From Marinifilum sp. N1E240 (GTDB lineage Bacteria > Bacteroidota > Bacteroidia > Bacteroidales > Marinifilaceae), in the NCBI RefSeq assembly GCF_009295825.1, contig NZ_WHKF01000001.1:1196569-1260568 (forward strand): a DNA stretch of 64,000 nucleotides. The letters are read 5' to 3'. The translations under genes and the position numbers were made by a program. A model generated the notes under the pieces. That model was not told the DNA's origin. It was given only the letters and a program-made list of their open reading frames with translations, and made no database searches. Every line of letters begins with the position of its first letter. Within the stretch, counting starts at the first letter, position 1. Below are positions 26,188-34,275 of the stretch, piece after piece.

Positions 26188-28731
26188 ATGAGATGGTATA
26201 TATTATTACTAAGTGTAATGCTTTGCATTTCCAGTGTAAATACAACGCAAGCACAACTATTCGATGCTTTAAAAAAGAAATTATCGGAGAAAAAAGACGA
26301 TGATAAAGAAGAGAAAAAAGAAGAGAAGAAGTCGTATAGCGATTTACTAAAGGATTTTGAATCGCAAAATGGTTTATTTCAATTACATACAAAAGGCACA
26401 AAATTGTATTTTGAAATACCTGATAGTCTGTTAGGACGTGAGTTTTTGTTAGCTTCCCGAGTTTCAGCAACTTCGAACAATAAGGAGATAGTAGCCGGGC
26501 AAATGCCAAGACAGCCTCTTTTGATAAAGTTCTCGAAGGATGCGGAAAAAATTTATATGCATGTTGTGAATTCCGACAACGTGTGCGATGAAAATTCGGA
26601 TACTTATAAATCTTTGCAGCGAAATTATCTGAATCCAATTATGAAATCCTTTAGCATTAAGGCATTTTCTCCTGATTCATTGGCTACAGTTATTGATATG
26701 ACTAAGTTTTTCAGTTCCGATGAAAAAGAATTGAATCCATTTAAAAAGAAAAGTATCCTTGATATCATTTTTGGCAAAACACCTATGAGTGGGACGTATG
26801 ATGCTAAAAGTTCTGGTATACTAAGCTCTAAGTCATTTCCTTTAAATATAAATGTACGGAGTCGATTGGCGTATACAGTTGATGATGCACCTTTTGTTGC
26901 AGAATTAACTCGTTCAATAATATTGTTGCCAAAAACACCTATGAAACCACGTATTTCAGATTCTCGATTGGGTTTCTTTACAGAAGGAAAGATAGTGTTC
27001 GATGAGAATAAAGATAAAGTAGAGAGAATCAGATACATCAATCGATGGAATATTGAGCCCAAAAAGGAAGATCTTGAAAAATACAAAAATGGTGAGTTGG
27101 TAGAACCTATAAAACCTATTGTCTATTACGTTGATACTGCAATTCCTGAAAAATTCAGAAAGTATATCATGCAAGGGATTGAAGATTGGCAACCTGTTTT
27201 TGAGGCTATTGGATTTAAGAATGCAATTGTAGCGAAAGAGTATCCTAAAAATGATCCTGACTTTGATCCAGACGATATTCGTTATTCATGCTACCGTTTT
27301 GTAACTACAACTGTAGCAAACTCCATGGGGCCTTCATGGGTTGATCCTCGTTCAGGTGAAATCATAACGGGTGATGTGTTATATTATTCCAACGTGATTA
27401 AATTATTACATAATTGGAGATTTGTTCAAACAGCAAATTTAGATCCGCAGGTAAGAGGAGAAGTTTTTCCTACCGAACTTATGGGGAAATCATTGCGATA
27501 TGTTGCAGCACATGAGATTGGACATACTTTAGGTTTAATGCATAATATGGGAGCTTCTCATTCATACCCGGTAGATTCGTTACGTTCTGCGTCTTTTACT
27601 CAAAAATACGGGACAACCCCATCTATTATGGATTATGCTCGTTACAATTATGTAGCTCAGCCTGGTGATGAGGGGGTTCGTCTAACTCCACCAGATATGG
27701 GAGTTTATGATTATTATGCAATAAAGTGGGGATATAAGCCAATATTCGAAGCTAAAACTGCAGCGGATGAGTATGAAACTTTAAATAAATGGATTTTAGA
27801 GAAAGCAAACGATCCAATGTATCATTATGGTCCACAGCAATTTTTCTTCGATAAGATAGATCCGGCTTCTCAATCTGAAGATTTGGGAGACAATTCAGTA
27901 AAAGCTGCTGAGTATGGTATGAAAAACCTAAAGTATACCATGAAGCATTTAAAGGAGTGGACTACCACACCTAATAAGGACTATTCCAGAATGAAGGAAT
28001 TATACGGAGAGATCTTTAAGCAATTTAGAAGATATATGGGACATGCGGATGCATATCTAGGTGGATACTATCTTTATGAGCCAGTTGCAGGAGAAAACCG
28101 TAAAGCAAGTGTATTAGTGAGTAAGAAAGAGCAACGATATGCTTTGGATTTTATTTTTAACAATTTAAGAGATATGCCTAATTGGTTGTTGGACAATGAG
28201 ATTGTGGATTGTTTTAGACCTGATGATATGAAATTAGGTGAATATACTAGAATCATTACTAAAGGTTTGTTTTCTTCCAAAATTACGGTTCATTTAAGTT
28301 GGGATGAAAAGAAAAACCCAAACAATGACTATTCGGTACTGGAATATATGGATGATTTATTTGATCGAACTTTTGCATTAACCAAAAAGGGAGAAAATTT
28401 GAATTTTTACGAGAGAACTTTGCAATACACATACATAAAACAGTTGCTTACCGATGCAGGGTATTTTTCTGGTTCGTCATTAAAAAAGAGATCATTTTCA
28501 ATGGATGAGGAAAATGTTATTTATCCATGGGAAAAGATGAATGTAGAATTGGAATCACTTGTACGTCCAGGGAAAGAGGCGGATGTAAAGGCAAATATGA
28601 ATCCTATATATCTTCATGAATTGCAAAAGGCTGTGAAGTTGCTTAAAAAGAATATGAATAAAGGGGATTTTAAAACTCAAATTCATTATAAGAATTTATA
28701 TAAGCAGATTTCCGATTTTCTACAAAAATAA
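26188..28731 (+). CDS. Secreted zinc-dependent metalloprotease (DUF5117/DUF4953 type)
   Basis: Large exported protease of 847 residues. A signal peptide (about residues 1-23, ending TQAQ) is followed by a Lys/Glu-rich linker (about 30-48), then DUF5118/DUF5117-like beta-rich regions and the catalytic DUF4953-like domain. The zinc site HEIGHTLGLMH is at residues 442-452, a metzincin-type HExxHxxGxxH, and the expected Met-turn is SIMDY at 479-483. The remainder forms a helical C-terminal part. Family members are common in Bacteroidota and are thought to act in the periplasm or at the cell surface. It sits 162 bp after a lipoprotein gene and is probably part of the same peptide-acquisition locus; the actual substrate is unknown. 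Confidence 0.9.
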   Translation: MRWYILLLSVMLCISSVNTTQAQLFDALKKKLSEKKDDDKEEKKEEKKSYSDLLKDFESQNGLFQLHTKGTKLYFEIPDSLLGREFLLASRVSATSNNKEIVAGQMPRQPLLIKFSKDAEKIYMHVVNSDNVCDENSDTYKSLQRNYLNPIMKSFSIKAFSPDSLATVIDMTKFFSSDEKELNPFKKKSILDIIFGKTPMSGTYDAKSSGILSSKSFPLNINVRSRLAYTVDDAPFVAELTRSIILLPKTPMKPRISDSRLGFFTEGKIVFDENKDKVERIRYINRWNIEPKKEDLEKYKNGELVEPIKPIVYYVDTAIPEKFRKYIMQGIEDWQPVFEAIGFKNAIVAKEYPKNDPDFDPDDIRYSCYRFVTTTVANSMGPSWVDPRSGEIITGDVLYYSNVIKLLHNWRFVQTANLDPQVRGEVFPTELMGKSLRYVAAHEIGHTLGLMHNMGASHSYPVDSLRSASFTQKYGTTPSIMDYARYNYVAQPGDEGVRLTPPDMGVYDYYAIKWGYKPIFEAKTAADEYETLNKWILEKANDPMYHYGPQQFFFDKIDPASQSEDLGDNSVKAAEYGMKNLKYTMKHLKEWTTTPNKDYSRMKELYGEIFKQFRRYMGHADAYLGGYYLYEPVAGENRKASVLVSKKEQRYALDFIFNNLRDMPNWLLDNEIVDCFRPDDMKLGEYTRIITKGLFSSKITVHLSWDEKKNPNNDYSVLEYMDDLFDRTFALTKKGENLNFYERTLQYTYIKQLLTDAGYFSGSSLKKRSFSMDEENVIYPWEKMNVELESLVRPGKEADVKANMNPIYLHELQKAVKLLKKNMNKGDFKTQIHYKNLYKQISDFLQK

Positions 28732-28855
28732 CAGGTGTTGAGTAATGATGTAATTATTGTCTTCTCTAAAAGAATTTTCTGATACCTATTGATAAGTGGA
28801 GGACATTTTTTATAAGGTGTTGTGAAGTAGTATTAAATAATTTAAAACAAAAAAG

Positions 28856-29083
28856 ATGAAGAAAAAATATGATCTATTACCCGATGCTTTAAATTTTATA
28901 GCGTGGTTGATATTGGCAATCGCAATATTCTCTCTATTTTCTAGAACAGGACATTATGTAGTTGCAGATAATTGTTTTGATTATATGGAATTCATGTCAA
29001 TGATTCTAACATTATTAATACAGCCTTTGTTTTATTTCTGCGTAGCTCTAGCATTGGCAAGAATAGTGAGAAAATATAATTAG
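28856..29083 (+). CDS. Small membrane protein, unknown
   Basis: A 75-residue protein with two hydrophobic stretches (about residues 11-29 and 44-68) separated by a short loop with YVVADNCFDYMEF, ending in a positively charged tail (RIVRKYN). It is probably an inner-membrane hairpin protein with both ends in the cytosol by the positive-inside rule. I recognise no family. It lies 124 bp after the metalloprotease gene and may be transcribed with it. The ATG is preceded by an A-rich stretch (ACAAAAAAG), as for its neighbours, and the codon use is like theirs, which supports a real gene. Confidence 0.6.
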   Translation: MKKKYDLLPDALNFIAWLILAIAIFSLFSRTGHYVVADNCFDYMEFMSMILTLLIQPLFYFCVALALARIVRKYN

Positions 29084-29321
29084 TTAAATTTTAAATGTAC
29101 AATATGAGTTAATACAAATTGATCTTTCTCTTTGAGTAATTGTTAGGATGTTAGTGGTTAACAATGCAACTTCTAAATGCATAGTTACTGTTTGTTGATA
29201 ACTCAACTTTCATAGTTTCTTGTTAAGCATGAGTGCTGTGTATGGAGCACATGTTTTAGAATTTGCAAGTTTTACTCAGGAGATTCATCATAAAATTAAA
29301 TTTAGATATATTAATGGTTTT

Positions 29322-29349
29322 ACCACTCCCAATCCGGGAGTGGTTTTTA
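29322..29349 (+). terminator. Rho-independent terminator
   Basis: A 9-bp GC-rich stem (ACCACTCCC / GGGAGTGGT) with a 5-base loop followed by TTTTATT. It lies about 240 bases after the nearest upstream stop codon, so it may serve the small membrane protein transcript or a small RNA. Confidence 0.75.
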
Positions 29350-29527
29350 TTGTTGTAATGATAAGGGTTAAGTATGACTGAATTTAGTTAATTAAAATAA
29401 ACGTAAGAAAAAAGTTCTATATCAAATACATTGGTTATCAAATATTGACAGGATACGATCTATTAAATAATGTTAAAATGGGAAAGGATCAAAATTTCCT
29501 TAAATTGGTTTATTAAGAAGAATGATT

Positions 29528-29553
29528 AGCTGTTGGATACAACAGCTTTTTTT
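29528..29553 (+). terminator. Rho-independent terminator, possible end of a small RNA
   Basis: A perfect 8-bp stem (AGCTGTTG / CAACAGCT) with a GATA loop and a run of T residues. There is no coding gene between it and the preceding terminator. Confidence 0.7.
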
Positions 29554-29813
29554 GTGTAGTAGATTGCCATATTTAAAATGATAGCTCAATTAAACAATTA
29601 ATTCTCATGTTCTCCTCTTAAGTGCTATTTAGAATAGATATTATTAAAGCAATAGAATAATTAAACCTTCCTTATGATGAGAAGAGAGATGACGGACTTT
29701 AAGAGGCAGATAATTAGTGTTATATGATTGATTGAAGCGGTTGGAGCTTGCATGGATGGAAACTTGTTTCGAACCAATTTTTATCTTTTGAGCAGATCCA
29801 ATATAATACAAAA

Positions 29814-29832
29814 TACATACAAAAGGTATGTA
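29814..29832. promoter_or_regulatory. Operator-like inverted repeat upstream of glpA
   Basis: A perfect inverted repeat TACATAC-N5-GTATGTA. A third copy of the half-site, TATGTAC, occurs at 29844-29850 inside the promoter. The arrangement looks like a dimer-binding operator plus a half-site; the regulator is unknown. Confidence 0.45.
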
Positions 29833-29860
29833 CTTTGCATTACTATGTACTTTTCATTAC
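29827..29860 (+). repeat. Two tandem 17-bp direct repeats over the glpA promoter
   Basis: Adjacent copies at 29827-29843 and 29844-29860 differ at one base (TATGTACTTTGCATTAC against TATGTACTTTTCATTAC). They overlap the -33/-7 region and the inverted repeat, so a regulatory role is more likely than chance. Confidence 0.7.
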
Positions 29861-29865
29861 ATTTG
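29835..29865 (+). promoter_or_regulatory. Candidate promoter of glpABC
   Basis: TTG at 29835-29837, a 20-base spacer and TACATTTG at 29858-29865, a full match to the Bacteroidota -7 consensus TAnnTTTG. It lies 64 bases before the chosen glpA start. Confidence 0.5.
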
Positions 29866-29929
29866 TATCGAAAAGTCAGATAGAATTGTAATGAACTGAT
29901 TGAAAAGTATCGATAAAATTGAATTGATC

Positions 29930-31555
29930 ATGAACAAGAATAAATCCAAAGAGTATGACGTGATAATTATCGGTGGTGGTGCTACCGGTGCGGGAACTGC
30001 ACGTGATTGTGCAATGAGGGGACTGAGTGTACTTCTTGTGGAGCGTCATGATTTTGCTACAGGAGCGACAGGGCGTAATCATGGATTATTGCATAGTGGA
30101 GCTAGATATGCTGTTACTGATCATGAATCGGCATCGGAATGTATTAAGGAAAATATGATCTTACGCCGAATCGCAAACCATTGTGTTGAAGAAAATAACG
30201 GATTATTTCTTACACTTCCTGAGGATGATATTACTTTTCAGTCTCAATTTGTAGAGGCTTGTTCAAGTGCAGGTATTAGCTCTGAAATAATCGATCCTGA
30301 ATTGGCTCGTCGTATGGAGCCTTCGGTTAATCCTGATTTAATTGGTGCTGTACAAGTACCGGATGGTTCGGTTGATCCATTTCGTTTGACCATGTCGAAT
30401 GCACTTGATGCAAAAATACACGGTGCTGATCTTTTAACCCAACACGAAGTAACTGGATTTGTTCGAGAGCAAGATAGACTTTGTGGTGTGGAGTTGTTTA
30501 ATCATCAGAAGAAAGAAAAAGTAAATTATTACGGAAAAGTAGTAGTCAATGCTGGAGGAATATGGGGACATCATATCGCAAATCTTGCTGGAGTTAATAT
30601 AAATATGTTTCCAGCGAAAGGATCGCTACTTATTTTTGGTCATCGTGTTAATAAAATGGTACTAAATAGATGTAGAAAGCCAGCTAACGCGGATATTTTG
30701 GTTCCGGGAGATACAATTTGTTTGATTGGAACCACATCTGAACGTATCCCATATGATCAAATAGATAATATGTTTGTTTCAAAGGAGGATGTAGACGTTC
30801 TTATACGTGAAGGAGTGAAGCTCTCTCCATCACTGGCAACAACTCGTATTTTACGTGCTTATGCAGGAGTTCGTCCTTTAGTTGCAGCAGATAATGATCC
30901 AAGTGGAAGAAGTATTAGCCGTGGAATTGTATTGTTAGATCATAAAGAACGGGATGGACTAGAGGGATTTATCACTATTACAGGTGGTAAGTTGATGACA
31001 TATAGGTTAATGGCTGAAGAAGCGACCGATTTGATCTGTAAAAAACTTTCAGTTGATAAAAAATGTGAGACTGCTGATAAGCCTTTGCCAGGATCAGAAA
31101 AGAGTGATTTATCTCTGGAAAATGCCTCGCAAAAAATTTATTCCAGTTCTAGTATTGCTCAGAAATCGGCACAGGATCGACATGGCTCTCTGGCTCACAA
31201 AACATCTAATGGGGGGAGCAATGATGATTCATTGGTTTGCGAGTGTGAGGGAGTATCAATAGGTGAGGTCAAATATGCGATAAATGAATTGCATGTGAAT
31301 AATTTAATTGATTTGCGTCGACGTACTCGTGTTGGAATGGGAACATGCCAAGGAGAATTGTGTGCTTGTCGGGCAGCAGGTCTTCTTTGTGATTCACTAG
31401 AAGAAGCGGGTAAGGCAAAAGATGATTTGGCAAATTTTCTTCAGGAGCGATGGAAGGGAATGTCGCCAATTGCCTGGGGAGATACAATTAATGAAGTTCA
31501 GTTTACTTCCTGGATTTATGAAGGGATTTATGGATTGAAACCAGAAAACAATTAA
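29930..31555 (+). CDS. glpA: Anaerobic glycerol-3-phosphate dehydrogenase subunit A
   Basis: FAD-dependent catalytic subunit oxidising sn-glycerol-3-phosphate to dihydroxyacetone phosphate at the membrane. The FAD loop YDVIIIGGGATGAGTARDCAMRG starts at about residue 9, and the family block GATGRNHGLLHSGARY follows. The C-terminal region has a BFD-like [2Fe-2S] segment with cysteines in CECEGVS and GTCQGELCACRAAG. ATG 29930 (MNKNKSKEYD) is preferred to TTG 29900, giving 541 residues, the usual GlpA size. It is followed 9 bp later by glpB and then glpC, the same order as in Escherichia coli, so the operon assignment is firm. Expression is likely controlled by the repeat array upstream. Confidence 0.93.
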   Translation: MNKNKSKEYDVIIIGGGATGAGTARDCAMRGLSVLLVERHDFATGATGRNHGLLHSGARYAVTDHESASECIKENMILRRIANHCVEENNGLFLTLPEDDITFQSQFVEACSSAGISSEIIDPELARRMEPSVNPDLIGAVQVPDGSVDPFRLTMSNALDAKIHGADLLTQHEVTGFVREQDRLCGVELFNHQKKEKVNYYGKVVVNAGGIWGHHIANLAGVNINMFPAKGSLLIFGHRVNKMVLNRCRKPANADILVPGDTICLIGTTSERIPYDQIDNMFVSKEDVDVLIREGVKLSPSLATTRILRAYAGVRPLVAADNDPSGRSISRGIVLLDHKERDGLEGFITITGGKLMTYRLMAEEATDLICKKLSVDKKCETADKPLPGSEKSDLSLENASQKIYSSSSIAQKSAQDRHGSLAHKTSNGGSNDDSLVCECEGVSIGEVKYAINELHVNNLIDLRRRTRVGMGTCQGELCACRAAGLLCDSLEEAGKAKDDLANFLQERWKGMSPIAWGDTINEVQFTSWIYEGIYGLKPENN

Positions 31556-31564
31556 GCAATTACT

Positions 31565-32806
31565 ATGAAATTCGATAACATTATAATAGGTGGTGGGTTG
31601 AGCGGGCTCACTTGTGGAATTAAATTGGCGGAGCAGGGTAAAAAATGTGCTATTGTTTCATCGGGTCAGAGTGCTATTCATTTTTTTTCTGGTTCATTCG
31701 ATTTATTAGGAAAGGTGAATGGAGAGGACGTGAGTAACCCATTAGAGGGAATGAAATTTTTATCTGAAAAACATCCTTATCAGCGTGTTGGGCTTGAAAA
31801 TATAGAGCGTTTAACAGATGATGCTTTGCATTTATTAATTCGGGCAGGTTTAAGTTTTACAGGACATGCAAATAGAAATCATTTTGTATTAACTCCAATG
31901 GGCATAATGAAACCAACTTGGCTTACATTGGATGATTTTACAAGTTTTGATCACAAAGATCATTTTCCATGGAATAAAGCTGTAATTCTTAATTTCAGTG
32001 GATTTCTTGATTTCCATACTCTATTTATTAAGGATGGTCTTAAAAAGTTAGAGGTGGATGCTCAAATCAAGAATATTTCGATGAAGCAGTTTGAAGCGAT
32101 TCGAAAAAACCCAAGTGAAATGCGTTCCACAAATATTGCGAAAGAATTTGATAAGGGAAATGCTATTGACGAATTTGCTGAAAAGGTAAATCTACTTAGC
32201 GAAACTACTGAAGTGGTAATTCTTCCAGCGGTATTTGGCTTGTTCAATAGAAATGTTGTGGAAAAACTCAACCAAAAGATAAATAAGCCCTTGGTATTGC
32301 TTCCTGCTATACCACCTTCGGTTCCTGGTGTGCGAAGTCAAATAATGCTTCGACAAAGATTTCAGGATTTGGGTGGTACTTATTTTATGGGCGATAATGT
32401 AGAAGGAGGCACCTTCGATAATAATCGCTTATTAGATATTAAGACCAACAATCACGATGATATAAAATTGGAAGCAGATCAATTTATTTTAGCTAGCGGA
32501 AGTTTTTACAGTAAAGGGATTGTAGCAACACATAACAAACTTTACGAGCCAATTTTTGGTTTGGATATAGAGGGAGATTCTGATCGGAACAATTGGCTTG
32601 ATGAGAAGTTTTTTAACGATCAGCCTTATATGCATTATGGAGTGAAAACCGATGATAAATTTCGTGCATTAATGGATGGTCAGTCAATAGAAAATCTATA
32701 TGTAGCAGGTTCTGTACTTGGAGGAGCAAACCCTCTAAAGGAAGGTAGTGGAGCTGGTATTAGTGTATTGACATCTCTTCATACTGTTGAGCAAATTTTA
32801 AAATAG
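31565..32806 (+). CDS. glpB: Anaerobic glycerol-3-phosphate dehydrogenase subunit B
   Basis: Flavoprotein subunit of the GlpABC complex, passing electrons from GlpA to GlpC and the quinone pool. An N-terminal dinucleotide loop (NIIIGGGLSGLTCGIKLAEQG) starts at about residue 5. The GlpB-specific stretches HFFSGSFDLLG and the closing NLYVAGSVLGGANPLKEGSGAGISV are present, the latter being the FAD-binding C-terminal motif. Its 413 residues match the family. It lies 9 bp after glpA and 7 bp before glpC. Confidence is high because of both motifs and gene order. Confidence 0.92.
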   Translation: MKFDNIIIGGGLSGLTCGIKLAEQGKKCAIVSSGQSAIHFFSGSFDLLGKVNGEDVSNPLEGMKFLSEKHPYQRVGLENIERLTDDALHLLIRAGLSFTGHANRNHFVLTPMGIMKPTWLTLDDFTSFDHKDHFPWNKAVILNFSGFLDFHTLFIKDGLKKLEVDAQIKNISMKQFEAIRKNPSEMRSTNIAKEFDKGNAIDEFAEKVNLLSETTEVVILPAVFGLFNRNVVEKLNQKINKPLVLLPAIPPSVPGVRSQIMLRQRFQDLGGTYFMGDNVEGGTFDNNRLLDIKTNNHDDIKLEADQFILASGSFYSKGIVATHNKLYEPIFGLDIEGDSDRNNWLDEKFFNDQPYMHYGVKTDDKFRALMDGQSIENLYVAGSVLGGANPLKEGSGAGISVLTSLHTVEQILK

Positions 32807-32813
32807 CAGGACG

Positions 32814-34073
32814 ATGAAAAAGGAAATATTTGAACCATACAACATAAGTGATAATAATTTTGAGCAGTGTGTAAAATGTACGATTTGTACCGTGTATTGT
32901 CCTGTTTTGGAAGTAAATCCTGAATATCCAGGACCTAAGCAATCAGGACCTGATGGGGAAAGAATGCGCTTGAAGGATCCAGGTTTTTACGATGAGGCTT
33001 TAAAGTTATGTTTGAACTGTAAACGTTGTGAGGTTGCTTGTCCACATGGTGTGAAAATTGGAGATATTATCCAAATGGCACGTATTAAGCATAGTAAGAA
33101 AAAGCCTAAGTTTAGGGATATGATTTTGGCCAATACCGATATAGTTGGAACTATGGCGAGTACATTTGCTCCTATTGTTAATCCTATGGTAGCACTTAAG
33201 CCTGTTCGACGCATAATGGATAGTGTGCTGAAAATTGATCATCATCGTATGTTTCCTAAATACACTGGCTTAAGATTCGAAAGCTGGTATCGCAAATATG
33301 CAGAAAAGAAACAGAAAGAATTTAAGAAGCATGTAAGTTATTTTCATGGTTGCTATGTGAATTATAACTTTCCTCAATTGGGTAAAGATTTAATTAAAAT
33401 AATGAATGCTGCTGGTTACGGTGTTCATCTTCTTGAAAAAGAAAAATGTTGTGGAGTGGCATTAATTTCAAATGGACTTATCAAACAAGCTACCAAACAG
33501 GCGAAGCACAATGTAGAGGCCTTTAAGAAATCAATTGTGGAGAAGAATATGCCAGTAATATCTACATCCTCAACATGTATTTTCACAATCAGAGATGAAT
33601 ATCCGCATTTATTAGGAGTAAAGAATAAGGAAATTCGTGATGAAAGTGAATTGGCTACTCGTTTCTTATTTCGTTTAGTTGATACCGGAAAGCTAAAGCT
33701 TGTTTTCAAAAAGAACTACAAGAAACGAATTTCTTATCACACACCATGTCATATGGAGAAATTGGGGTGGTCTATATACTCAACTTCGCTATTGCGTATG
33801 ATTCCAGGATTAGATTTTGTACCATTGGAATCACAATGTTGTGGAATTGCTGGAACTTATGGATTTAAAAAAGAAAACTATGAAACTTCCCAAGAAGTTG
33901 GAAAGCCTCTTTTCAATCAAATAGACAATTCAAATGTGGATTTTGTTGCTACCGATTGTGAAACCTGTAAGTGGCAAATCGAGATGTCTACCACAAGTAA
34001 AGTTATGCATCCCATTTCAATTCTTGCAGAAGCATTGGATGTGGAAGCTACTATGAAATTATGGGAAGTTTAA
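32814..34073 (+). CDS. glpC: Anaerobic glycerol-3-phosphate dehydrogenase subunit C
   Basis: Membrane-anchoring iron-sulfur subunit that links GlpAB to the quinone pool. Two ferredoxin-type [4Fe-4S] motifs are near the N-terminus (CVKCTICTVYCP and CLNCKRCEVACP). Two cysteine-rich CCG-type domains follow, seen as CCGVALIS and CHMEKLG with CCGIAGTYG, plus a final DCETCKWQ. No classic transmembrane helix is evident, so attachment is probably peripheral. It is 419 residues long. It is the last gene of the operon; a bidirectional-looking terminator begins 24 bp after the stop. Confidence 0.93.
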   Translation: MKKEIFEPYNISDNNFEQCVKCTICTVYCPVLEVNPEYPGPKQSGPDGERMRLKDPGFYDEALKLCLNCKRCEVACPHGVKIGDIIQMARIKHSKKKPKFRDMILANTDIVGTMASTFAPIVNPMVALKPVRRIMDSVLKIDHHRMFPKYTGLRFESWYRKYAEKKQKEFKKHVSYFHGCYVNYNFPQLGKDLIKIMNAAGYGVHLLEKEKCCGVALISNGLIKQATKQAKHNVEAFKKSIVEKNMPVISTSSTCIFTIRDEYPHLLGVKNKEIRDESELATRFLFRLVDTGKLKLVFKKNYKKRISYHTPCHMEKLGWSIYSTSLLRMIPGLDFVPLESQCCGIAGTYGFKKENYETSQEVGKPLFNQIDNSNVDFVATDCETCKWQIEMSTTSKVMHPISILAEALDVEATMKLWEV

Positions 34074-34096
34074 ATTAATGTATATCAAAATATAAT

Positions 34097-34128
34097 AAAA
34101 AAAGCTATCGTTCTCGATAGCTTTTTTT
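34097..34128. terminator. Terminator after glpC, symmetric A/T tracts
   Basis: A stem of about 14 bp (seven A plus GCTATCG, pairing with CGATAGC plus seven T) and a TTCT loop. Because both flanks are homopolymer tracts it could work in both directions, but only the glpABC transcript is known to reach it. Confidence 0.88.
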
Positions 34129-34275
34129 ATTATAGGCATTATTATTGTTAATACTCAATTTCAATTTAATAAAATAGGATAATCCCTACTTGTGTAATCC
34201 ATATGTGTAATCTATTTTTACGCGCTGAAAGTAAGAACAACTATACCTTAAAATAAAACTAAACAAAGAATTGAT

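Larger units (their letters stand above)
29084..29929 (+). other. Long non-coding gap before the glp genes
   Basis: About 850 bases without a convincing reading frame. It holds two intrinsic terminators (29322-29349 and 29528-29553) about 180 bases apart, then an AT-rich stretch and the operator/promoter array at 29814-29865. Since no gene ends directly before either terminator, one or two small RNAs may be encoded here. No tRNA or known riboswitch shape was seen. Confidence 0.5.

Noticed and set aside
29444..29480. TTGACA with TAATGT 17 bases later, like an Escherichia coli sigma-70 promoter
   Set aside because: Bacteroidota housekeeping promoters use a TTG/TAnnTTTG pattern, so this match is probably chance in AT-rich DNA.
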